Assembly (NCBI GenBank): GCA_023382135.1
Contig: JAMCQK010000128.1
Coordinates: 1,661-6,667 of the forward strand
Reading direction: 5' to 3'
From: Deinococcus sp.
Lineage (GTDB): Bacteria > Deinococcota > Deinococci > Deinococcales > Thermaceae
Length of the DNA: 5,007 bases
Of the stretch, positions 1 through 4,888 are shown in pieces. The notes beneath the pieces were generated by a model. That model was given only the letters and a program-made list of their open reading frames with translations. It had not been told where the DNA came from and made no database searches. Each line of letters opens with the position of its first letter. Position 1 is the first letter of the stretch. Position numbers and translations under genes: made by a program.

Positions 1-112
1 AGCGGGGTTCTTTGTGTTTCTGGCCGTGACGCTCGTTTTCACCTTGTTTTTTTTGCTCGCGTGGCGCCTTCTCGCACAGATACTTTTTCGAATCCGCTAC
101 GCCCGTTTCTAT
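1..112 (+). pseudogene. 3' fragment of a DUF3054 gene copy without stop codon
   Basis: Reading plus strand from base 2 gives residues equivalent to Ala99 to Phe134 of the DUF3054 protein at 1541-1945, that is, its last transmembrane segment and basic tail. The stop codon is altered (TAT at 110-112), so the frame would run on antisense through the reductase gene to 397. That extension is a shadow and not a protein. The fragment exists only because of the inverted repeat. Whether a longer copy lies beyond the left edge cannot be told from this window. I do not regard it as a functional gene. Confidence 0.6.
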
Positions 113-118
113 GGCCGC
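1..118 (+). repeat. Left arm of 118-bp inverted repeat, running into the window edge
   Basis: Bases 1-111 are identical to the reverse complement of 1542-1652. Position 112 (T against A at the partner base) is the only mismatch, and 113-118 (GGCCGC) match again before similarity stops. The arm therefore contains one 8-T run and the coding sequence of the last ~36 residues of the DUF3054 protein. The mismatch changes that gene's TAA stop to TAT. Because the arm begins at base 1, its true length cannot be seen. The GGCCGC beyond the mismatch belongs to native reductase codons and looks like junction microhomology. Near-perfect identity over a coding segment indicates a very recent event or an assembly artefact. 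Confidence 0.95.
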
Positions 119-943
119 CTCCACATGGTCCACATCCTTGCCCAACTCCAACGCCGCCAGCTGGTAAATTTCGCGTGTGAGCCTGAGCAGGGGCGCTGGC
201 ACGGCCGCTTGCTGCAAGACACTCATGGCAATGCCCAAATCTTTGGCCAAAAGACCGAGCGCGAATGTCCGCGGAAACGCCCTTGTGATAACGCGCGCCG
301 GGAACAAATTCTCGGAAACGTTGCTGCGGCCCGAAGAAGCGTTAATTACCTCAAGCGCCAGCTTTCCGCTCACGCCCTGTTTAACCAGCGCCGATAACCC
401 TTCCGCCAGCAGCAGAATGTGCGCCGCCAGCAAGCCGTTGTTGATGGCCTTGACGGCGTGGCCCGCGCCCACCGGGCCCACGTGGACAATCTTCGCGGCA
501 TAGGTTTCCAGCAGGGGGCGGACGGCCTCGAGGCCCTCCTCTGCTCCCCCCACCATCACCGTCACCAGGCCTTTCTCGGCCCCCGCCACTCCGCCGGAAA
601 GCGGCGCATCCAGATAGCGAACACCCTTTTCCGCCAGCATGGCGGCGGTCTTGCGCGCCAACTCGGGCTCGCCCGAGGTATGGTCCACCCAGATGGTCCC
701 GGCGCGCAGTTTGGGCAAAAGCTCTTGCGCTAAATTGTCCACATCCCTGGAAACCGGAACGCAGGAGAAGATTACATCGGCAGCGGCTACCTGGTTAAAA
801 TGCACCGCCTGCGAACCGTACTGCTTGGCGTGCGTCTCGGCCTTGCTAAAGGTTCTATTCCAGACCGAAGTGGGAAACTTCTTTGCCAGGTGGCCCGCTA
901 TGGGGTAGCCCATGGCGCCCAGGCCAATGAACGCGGCTTTCAT
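2..943 (-). CDS. 3-hydroxyisobutyrate dehydrogenase-type NADP-dependent reductase, 3' end replaced
   Basis: This is a cytosolic beta-hydroxyacid dehydrogenase that oxidises 3-hydroxyisobutyrate or reduces small aldehydes such as methylmalonate semialdehyde. The N-terminal Rossmann fold has the dinucleotide motif GLGAMG (residues 7-12). Asn29-Arg30-Thr31 after the second strand is typical of NADP(H) preference. The family signature DAPLSGG lies at 112-118 and the catalytic motif around Lys165 and Asn169 (GHAVKAINN). Lys234-Asp235 matches the conserved KDL. The C-terminal all-helical domain follows. It resembles the T. thermophilus NADP-dependent enzyme (~289 aa) from memory. Homology holds to Asp-His-Val-Glu275-Ala-Ala; after that the frame enters the inverted repeat (base 112 and below) and reads antisense DUF3054 sequence to the edge with no stop, so about 12-14 native residues are lost. 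The ATG at 941-943 is preceded by GGAGG (948-952) and overlaps the Rid stop codon as ATGA, indicating translational coupling. Substrate is inferred from family only. Confidence 0.9.
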   Translation of the reverse strand, partial: MKAAFIGLGAMGYPIAGHLAKKFPTSVWNRTFSKAETHAKQYGSQAVHFNQVAAADVIFSCVPVSRDVDNLAQELLPKLRAGTIWVDHTSGEPELARKTAAMLAEKGVRYLDAPLSGGVAGAEKGLVTVMVGGAEEGLEAVRPLLETYAAKIVHVGPVGAGHAVKAINNGLLAAHILLLAEGLSALVKQGVSGKLALEVINASSGRSNVSENLFPARVITRAFPRTFALGLLAKDLGIAMSVLQQAAVPAPLLRLTREIYQLAALELGKDVDHVEAAIETGVADSKKYLCEKAPREQKKQGENERHGQKHKEPR

Positions 944-1332
944 ACATCCTCCGCGATGATGGCGTCTACTTCGATTTCCACCAGCATAGCCGGGTCAATT
1001 AGCCCGGCCACTTGAACCATAGTGCTCGCGGGCCTTATCCGGCCAAAGAACTCCCCGTGTGCTCTTCCCACCGCCTGCCAGCGGGAAATGTCCACCACGT
1101 AAATGCGCGTCCGCACCACGTGTTCCATCTGCGCGCCTGCTTTCTCCAGCGCGGCCTCGATATTCCTAAGAGCCTGCACCGTCTGTATATAGGCGTCTCC
1201 TTCGCCAACAATCCTGCCGTCCGGCCCTGTAGCGGTAGTGCCCGCCACGTGTACGTACTGCCCAACCCGGACAGCCCTGGAGTAGCCCACGATAGGCTCA
1301 TAAGGTGAGGCGCCCGCGACGTTCGTTCGCAT
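940..1332 (-). CDS. Rid (YjgF/YER057c/UK114) family protein lacking the catalytic arginine
   Basis: This small trimer-forming Rid-fold protein has 130 aa, the normal family length. It opens with the subgroup-typical stretch RTNVAGASPYEPIVGYSRAV (residues 2-21), followed by the VAGTTATGPDG strand-turn (29-39) and the C-terminal signature ending LVEIEVDAI (117-125). RidA proper deaminates enamine/imine intermediates from PLP enzymes and uses an Arg in the Pro-Ala-Arg context. Here the equivalent position reads Pro101-Ala102-Ser103, so classical 2-aminoacrylate/imine deaminase activity is not expected. This fits the Rid subgroups that lack that residue and whose functions are mostly unknown. The ATG at 1330-1332 gives the conserved N-terminus but has no Shine-Dalgarno sequence. 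The stop overlaps the reductase start by 4 nt, so the two are probably one operon. I avoid the symbol ridA because of the missing arginine. Confidence 0.9.
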   Translation of the reverse strand: MRTNVAGASPYEPIVGYSRAVRVGQYVHVAGTTATGPDGRIVGEGDAYIQTVQALRNIEAALEKAGAQMEHVVRTRIYVVDISRWQAVGRAHGEFFGRIRPASTMVQVAGLIDPAMLVEIEVDAIIAEDV

Positions 1333-1338
1333 AATGAA

Positions 1339-1367
1339 AGTTTAACCCCTGCCAGGGCCGTAGTAAG
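1339..1367 (-). promoter_or_regulatory. Possible leaderless promoter of the Rid-reductase operon
   Basis: On the minus strand, TAAACT (1339-1344) agrees with the -10 consensus at four of six positions and sits exactly 6 nt upstream of the Rid ATG. That spacing places transcription start at or next to the start codon. The gene lacks any Shine-Dalgarno sequence, consistent with a leaderless message, a frequent arrangement in Thermus and Deinococcus. A -35 candidate 17 nt further up, CTTACT (1362-1367), is poor (3 of 6). The assignment rests on the -10 spacing alone. Confidence 0.4.
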
Positions 1368-1534
1368 ACATCCAGAAACCACCGGGCCCGATGCTTGAAC
1401 CACTTTATGCGCCGCTAGCGTGTTCTGTTGCAGCCTCTCGTGCCCCAACAGTAAGGCATAGGCGGTGGATGCCAGCGCAGCCCATCGAAAGCAACAGCTC
1501 ACTCAAGGCCTGGTTACGGGATTGCCAAGAGACA

Positions 1535-1652
1535 GCGGCCTTAGAAACGGGCGTAGCGGATTCGAAAAAGTATCTGTGCGAGAAGGCGCCACGCGAGCAA
1601 AAAAAACAAGGTGAAAACGAGCGTCACGGCCAGAAACACAAAGAACCCCGCT
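1535..1652 (-). repeat. Right arm of 118-bp inverted repeat, within the 3' end of the DUF3054 gene
   Basis: This is the partner of bases 1-118 and pairs with them in inverted orientation (coordinates sum to 1653). It covers the last third of the intact DUF3054 coding region, its stop codon and six bases beyond. Since the gene here is complete, with its own Shine-Dalgarno sequence and a natural C-terminus, this arm is probably the original and the left arm the copy. The 1416 bp between the arms hold the reductase, the Rid gene and a 208-bp spacer. Confidence 0.95.
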
Positions 1653-1945
1653 CCAAAGGGCTTGGAAAGCACCATGAAGCGCAGCCAGACCCCGGCAGGC
1701 ACGGCGATGGCCCAGGTAAGGAGCAGGTTGCGCCAGGTGGGCCGGGTGTAGGTGCGCAGGAAAGCAGCAACCAAAAACCACACCAGCAAGATAGGCAGGG
1801 CGTTGCGCGCCACTCCGGCCCAAGAAACCGCTTCCTTGTGGGTCTGGAGGCCAACAACGGCAAACACCAGGATGCAGATAGCATCGCCCCAGGCCAGGGC
1901 GCGCCCACGAGCGCGCGATTTAGGCTTGGTTGCCGGCTCCGACAT
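1541..1945 (-). CDS. DUF3054 family integral membrane protein
   Basis: This 134-residue hydrophobic protein has no known function. It begins with a basic cytoplasmic-type leader (Lys/Arg-rich, residues 7-16), then Gly-Asp at 20-21 entering the first membrane helix and a GLQTH turn (32-36), which together resemble the DUF3054 signature. Four membrane segments can be drawn at about 22-34, 46-63, 73-93 and 99-126, followed by a short basic tail ending Arg-Tyr-Ala-Arg-Phe. The ATG at 1943-1945 has a strong purine-rich ribosome-binding site (AAAGGAGG, 1949-1956), although the spacer is only about 3 nt. It lies 73 nt downstream of lipA on the same strand and may be read from the lip operon. Codons 99-134 are duplicated in inverted orientation at 1-112. 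The family assignment is from pattern recall. No role in lipoate metabolism is implied by the sequence. Confidence 0.8.
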   Translation of the reverse strand: MSEPATKPKSRARGRALAWGDAICILVFAVVGLQTHKEAVSWAGVARNALPILLVWFLVAAFLRTYTRPTWRNLLLTWAIAVPAGVWLRFMVLSKPFGAGFFVFLAVTLVFTLFFLLAWRLLAQILFRIRYARF

Positions 1946-1957
1946 CTTCCTCCTTTA

Positions 1958-1998
1958 CCCCCCACACGGCGTAGGGGGGACGGCAAAGCCGGGGGGGG
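1958..1998 (-). other. C-run/G-run stem-loops between lipA and the DUF3054 gene
   Basis: In the minus-strand transcript a C8 run (1991-1998), a small hairpin CGGC-TTT-GCCG (1981-1991), a C6 run (1974-1979) and a G6 run (1958-1963) follow one another immediately upstream of the AAAGGAGG ribosome-binding site. The G6 run can pair with the C6 run (10-nt loop) or, alternatively, with the C8 run enclosing the small hairpin. No U-tract follows, so this is not a standard intrinsic terminator. It could be a processing or translation-modulating structure, or have no function. Confidence 0.4.
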
Positions 1999-2018
1999 CG
2001 GTTAGCATAGGTGCGAGA

Positions 2019-2996
2019 CTAGCTGCCGGCTGCATCAAAAAATACTTTCTCCGCGCGGTAAGAGCTCCGTACCAAAGGGCCGGAGAACACTTCCATAAAG
2101 CCTTCCTGGTAGCCCCACTCCCGGTACTTGGCAAACTCCTCTGGAGTCACATAGCGCTCAACGGGCAGGTGGTGTTTGGTGGGGCGCAGGTACTGGCCAA
2201 AAGTCACGATGTCCACCCCGGCCGTGCGCAGATCTTTCATCGCCTGGCGGATCTCTTCGTCGGCCTCGCCCAGGCCAAGCATCAGACTGGATTTGGTCAG
2301 CATGCCTTCTGGCCGGTACTTCTTGGCGTGTTCAAGTACCGCGAGGGTCTGGTTGTAGGTGGCGCGTGGATCGCGGACCTTGGGTGTGAGGCGGCGGACG
2401 GTCTCGAGGTTGTGTGCGAACACGTCCACGCCCGAATCCGTCACGGTCTCGACGTCTTTTAAATTCCCCTGAAAATCCCCGGTGAGCGTTTCGACCTTGA
2501 CGGCAGCGTCGCGCGATTTAATCTGGCGCACAACTTCAGCAAAGTGCGCCGCGCCGCCATCGGGTAAATCGTCCCGGTCCACCGCGGTGAGCACTACGTA
2601 CTTGAGCTTCAGCTCCGAGACCGCCTCGGCCACGTGTAAGGGCTCGAGGGGGTCAATCCACCCCTTTGGATTTCCTGTGTCCACCGCACAGAATTTGCAG
2701 GCACGGGTGCAGATGCCGCCCAGCACCATGATGGTCATGGTGCCCGCGTCCCAGCACTCGCCGATATTCGGGCACACGGCCTCTTGGCAGACGGTGTAAA
2801 GCTTCAGGCGGGTGGTCATTTCTTTGAGACGCGAATAGTTCGGTCCCGTAGGAATGGTCGCCCGGAGCCAGCTGGGTTTATTCCGGTCAACCGGTTCGGG
2901 GCGGTCCGTCGCGACGCCGCCATCGACAACCTTGAGCTCGATTAGCCCGCCGCTGCGAAAGTCTTCAAGCTGGACGATCTTGAGGTTTTCGTTCAC
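2019..2996 (-). CDS. lipA: Lipoyl synthase (radical SAM)
   Basis: LipA inserts two sulfur atoms at C6 and C8 of the octanoyl chain on lipoyl domains of 2-oxoacid dehydrogenases and the glycine cleavage H protein, using S-adenosylmethionine and two 4Fe-4S clusters. At 325 aa it is full length. The auxiliary (sulfur-donating) cluster motif C-x4-C-x5-C is Cys70, Cys75 and Cys81, the radical SAM motif C-x3-C-x2-C is Cys96, Cys100 and Cys103, and the C-terminal Arg-Ser-Ser-Tyr motif (310-313) that completes the auxiliary cluster is present. The approach VDRNKPSWL (36-44) and PTGPNY (49-54) are typical of the N-terminal lipoyl synthase region. The start is GTG at 2994-2996, overlapping the lipB stop as GTGA, with an AGGTGG-type ribosome-binding site just upstream inside lipB. 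The stop is TAG. All key residues are intact, so I expect an active enzyme. Confidence 0.97.
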   Translation of the reverse strand: MNENLKIVQLEDFRSGGLIELKVVDGGVATDRPEPVDRNKPSWLRATIPTGPNYSRLKEMTTRLKLYTVCQEAVCPNIGECWDAGTMTIMVLGGICTRACKFCAVDTGNPKGWIDPLEPLHVAEAVSELKLKYVVLTAVDRDDLPDGGAAHFAEVVRQIKSRDAAVKVETLTGDFQGNLKDVETVTDSGVDVFAHNLETVRRLTPKVRDPRATYNQTLAVLEHAKKYRPEGMLTKSSLMLGLGEADEEIRQAMKDLRTAGVDIVTFGQYLRPTKHHLPVERYVTPEEFAKYREWGYQEGFMEVFSGPLVRSSYRAEKVFFDAAGS

Positions 2997-3640
2997 GCTT
3001 CCACCTTGGCGGAGAACTCCGCATTGAATGCAACTACTACTTTATCGGCAACTTCAGCGAGAGAAAGCTCGCGTCCCAGCAGCTTCTTGAACGAGGTCAC
3101 GCCCTTGTCCCGGATGCCGCAAGGGATAATCAGATTAAAGTCGTCCAGATTGGTGTTCACGTTGAGCGCGAAGCCGTGCAGCGCGACGCTTTGCTTGACA
3201 GCGACGCCGAAAGCGCACAGTTTTTCATCCCCCACCCAGACCCCGGCGTAGCCCGGTGTGGGGTAGGCCTCTATGCCGTAAGATTCCGCAACCCGGATAA
3301 TCACTTTCTCGAGTTGGCGCAAGAAGTCGCGCACGCGGCGCTCGACCGGGAAAATTGGGTAACCGACCAACTGCCCTGGGCCGTGGTAAGTGACGTCTCC
3401 CCCGCGTTCCACGTGGTGGACCTCCAATCCATTCATCCGGTACCAGTCTTCCGGGTAGAGCATGTTCTCTCCGGCGGCGGCCCTTCCCAGCGTGATAGTT
3501 CTGGGGTGCTCCAGCAGGATTAGAGTAGGAGGGCGGGCGCCAGACACCACCTCGGCATGGACTTTCTTTTGGTACTCCCAAGCCCCGGCGTAGGGCATGT
3601 AGCCCAGCCGTTCGACCAGAAAGGAAAAGTCCCCGTCCAC
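2993..3640 (-). CDS. lipB: Lipoyl(octanoyl) transferase
   Basis: LipB moves octanoate from acyl carrier protein to the target lysine of lipoyl domains through a thioester on its active-site cysteine, supplying the substrate for LipA. The 215-aa length is normal. The family blocks are in order: Leu-Glu-His-Pro (43-46), the signature RGGDVTYHGPGQLVGYPI (79-96), the catalytic lysine Lys140 in EKLCAFGV, HGFALNVNT (155-163), and the catalytic cysteine Cys174 in IIPCGI. The Lys-Cys spacing of 34 equals that of the E. coli enzyme. The start is GTG at 3638-3640; an in-frame TAG lies 15-17 nt upstream and no other start fits the usual N-terminus, although no clear Shine-Dalgarno sequence is present. 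It overlaps lipA by 4 nt, so the two are probably co-transcribed and translationally coupled. Confidence 0.97.
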   Translation of the reverse strand: MDGDFSFLVERLGYMPYAGAWEYQKKVHAEVVSGARPPTLILLEHPRTITLGRAAAGENMLYPEDWYRMNGLEVHHVERGGDVTYHGPGQLVGYPIFPVERRVRDFLRQLEKVIIRVAESYGIEAYPTPGYAGVWVGDEKLCAFGVAVKQSVALHGFALNVNTNLDDFNLIIPCGIRDKGVTSFKKLLGRELSLAEVADKVVVAFNAEFSAKVEA

Positions 3641-3646
3641 GGTATT

Positions 3647-3652
3647 AGCATA
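3647..3652 (-). promoter_or_regulatory. Possible -10 box of a leaderless lipB-lipA promoter
   Basis: TATGCT on the minus strand matches the -10 consensus at four of six positions and is followed by exactly 6 nt before the lipB GTG. There is no Shine-Dalgarno sequence, so a leaderless transcript would explain the start. A hexamer 17 nt upstream (AGCCTT) does not look like a -35 element. The divergent spacer to the yip1-like gene is only 117 bp, so any lipB promoter must lie here. Confidence 0.35.
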
Positions 3653-3757
3653 GCCCTAGCCGGCGCCCCAAGGCTGAACGAAATTACACTGTGGCCCCAA
3701 CACCGGCATTCGGGCTACACTGGTTTTGGCTAAAGGGCCAACTGGAGGGATGCCATC

Positions 3758-4306
3758 ATGTCTCAACCGCCAAGCATTTCCGAAATGATCAGCCAGAGCA
3801 TACAAGTCTTACAGAAACCCAAAGCGGCCACCTTTGAGCAGTTTGAAAACAAGGGCACGCTCCGCGAGGCGCTCGTCTATGTGGCGCTTTGCGCGGCCGT
3901 TTCCGGCCTGGTGGGCGCTTTGCCCAGGGGGCCAATGGGCTTTGTTGCCGGGGTGGCGACCGCGGTGATTGGCTTTCTGGTGTTCACCTACGTGGTCCAC
4001 GCCTTTGGCAAAGGACAGGGCGGGACGGGCACGCTGGACCAGGTGGCCTACTCCTTTTCGCTTTTCTGGGGACCTATTTCCGTGGTGTCGTCGCTGTTGG
4101 TTCTGGTGTTGGTTGTCACCATTGTTGGCCTGCTCCTGGTACCCGCGGTACTTTTGGCGACGCTTGCGGCCAACGTTTACTTTGCCTACTTGGCCATTCA
4201 GTCCAGCATGAACATGACGGAAAGCAGCAAGGTCTGGATAACCCTGTTGGTTGCGGCGGGGGCCACCTTCATCTCTTTCATGCTGGTGGGCGCCCTGCTC
4301 GGCTAG
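3758..4306 (+). CDS. Yip1-domain-like multipass membrane protein
   Basis: This 182-residue protein belongs, by appearance, to the bacterial Yip1/YIPF-like membrane family, whose function in bacteria is not established. The N-terminal cytoplasmic stretch (1-33) carries the pattern SEMISQSIQVLQKPKAATFE (8-27), resembling the helix-then-proline lead-in of Yip1 domains. Five hydrophobic segments follow at about 36-55, 60-82, 104-124, 126-147 and 159-181, with a glycine-rich loop around 84-92. The ATG at 3758 has GGAGGG at 3744-3749. Another ATG at 3750 is in a different frame and does not give a long product. It is the only plus-strand gene, divergent from lipB and convergent with rplI, so it is probably its own transcription unit. 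No catalytic motif is visible. Membrane location is well supported; the family name less so. Confidence 0.8.
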   Translation: MSQPPSISEMISQSIQVLQKPKAATFEQFENKGTLREALVYVALCAAVSGLVGALPRGPMGFVAGVATAVIGFLVFTYVVHAFGKGQGGTGTLDQVAYSFSLFWGPISVVSSLLVLVLVVTIVGLLLVPAVLLATLAANVYFAYLAIQSSMNMTESSKVWITLLVAAGATFISFMLVGALLG

Positions 4307-4324
4307 CAGGAAATCAACAAAAGG

Positions 4325-4348
4325 CCCTACGGGGCGGGTTCCGTAGGG
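4325..4348 (+). other. Stem-loop 18 nt past the Yip1-like gene
   Basis: CCCTACGG (4325-4332) and CCGTAGGG (4341-4348) form a perfect 8-bp stem with an 8-nt loop. No T-tract follows on the plus strand. On the minus strand the hairpin is followed by CCTTTTGTTGATTT, which is T-rich but interrupted. It may protect or terminate the yip1-like transcript inefficiently, or act as a second stop for transcription leaking past the rplI terminator. Confidence 0.5.
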
Positions 4349-4373
4349 GAACCGGCCGGCAGGCTCAAGATGA

Positions 4374-4410
4374 TATAAAAAGTGGCTGGGCGACAACTGT
4401 CGCCCAGCCA
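4374..4410 (-). terminator. Intrinsic terminator of the rpsR-rplI operon
   Basis: TGGCTGGGCGAC (4383-4394) pairs perfectly with GTCGCCCAGCCA (4399-4410), a 12-bp GC-rich stem with an AACT tetraloop. On the minus strand it is followed by CTTTTTATA (4374-4382). It begins 15 nt after the rplI stop codon. The plus-strand side lacks a T-tract, so it should work mainly for the ribosomal operon and not for the convergent yip1-like gene. Confidence 0.93.
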
Positions 4411-4425
4411 GAGGCAACGTGTTAA

Positions 4426-4875
4426 CTAGTCCTTATCAGCCACCACGCTCACCTTCAAGGCAACCGGCACCTCGGGGTGCGGCTTGTAGGTGAGCGCGTA
4501 CTCACCAAGCTCCTTGATGGGCTTGGGGAGGGCAAGGCGCTTAGGGTCGATGCTGATCTGGTGCAGGGCCTCGAGGCGGTCGGCAACATCGCGGGCGGTC
4601 ACCGAGCCGTAGATCTTCGACTCCCCCGCCTTTACCGGCAAGCTGAGGGTAATGGGCTCAAGAATTTCCTTCAGTTTTTCCGCCTCCACCTTGCGTTCGG
4701 CGGCCCGCTTTGCCTGGGTGCGAACTTTAGCCTCCAAAGCTTTTAGGTTGGAGTCGGTGGCCAGGGCGGCAAACCCGCGGGGAAGCAGGAAGTTGCGCGC
4801 ATAGCCAGACTTGACGTTTACTACCGCGCCCACGTCGCCCAGGTTCTCGAGGGGTTCAAGCAAAATGACTTTCAT
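4426..4875 (-). CDS. rplI: 50S ribosomal protein L9
   Basis: L9 binds 23S rRNA near the base of the L1 stalk with its N-terminal domain and reaches out from the subunit with its C-terminal domain; it helps limit frameshifting. At 149 aa it is full length. The N-domain signature is MKVILLEPLENLGDVG (1-16) followed by SGYARNFLLPRG (22-33). A long charged Lys/Glu/Ala-rich connecting helix spans about 44-74, and the C-domain starts near KIYGSVT with IDPKRLALPKPIKELGEY (109-126). It is strikingly close to T. thermophilus L9 as I remember it, which is the best taxonomic clue here. The ATG at 4873-4875 has a G-rich ribosome-binding site (GGGGTGAG) right after the rpsR stop, 13 nt between the genes. 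Confidence 0.98.
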   Translation of the reverse strand: MKVILLEPLENLGDVGAVVNVKSGYARNFLLPRGFAALATDSNLKALEAKVRTQAKRAAERKVEAEKLKEILEPITLSLPVKAGESKIYGSVTARDVADRLEALHQISIDPKRLALPKPIKELGEYALTYKPHPEVPVALKVSVVADKD

Positions 4876-4888
4876 GGCTCACCCCCCC

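Noticed and set aside
1035..1502. Minus-strand open frame of 155 codons covering the spacer and part of the Rid gene
   Set aside because: Overlaps most of the Rid gene in another frame and resembles no family. The spacer portion alone shows no coding pattern.
1333..1540. Possible small gene, tRNA or remnant in the 208-bp spacer between the DUF3054 and Rid genes
   Set aside because: Both strands were read. GGTTCAAGC on the minus strand resembles a tRNA T-loop but no cloverleaf can be built around it. AAGGCC/GGCCTT (1505-1510, 1537-1542) can form a weak stem but has no T-tract.
1974..1998. G-quadruplex on the plus strand
   Set aside because: Only two G runs (G6 and G8) are present. A four-run arrangement would require splitting them with very short loops, and pairing with the adjacent C run is more plausible.
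1391..2005. Long plus-strand open frame (204 codons) opposite the DUF3054 gene
   Set aside because: It is the antisense shadow of the DUF3054 gene, low in hydrophobic pattern and rich in Gln/Lys/Gly, with no recognisable motif. The minus-strand gene has a strong ribosome-binding site and membrane-helix periodicity.
3809..4417. Minus-strand 202-codon open frame opposite the Yip1-like gene
   Set aside because: Its product is His/Arg/Gln-rich shadow sequence, it runs through the rplI terminator, and the plus-strand frame has clear membrane segments and a ribosome-binding site.
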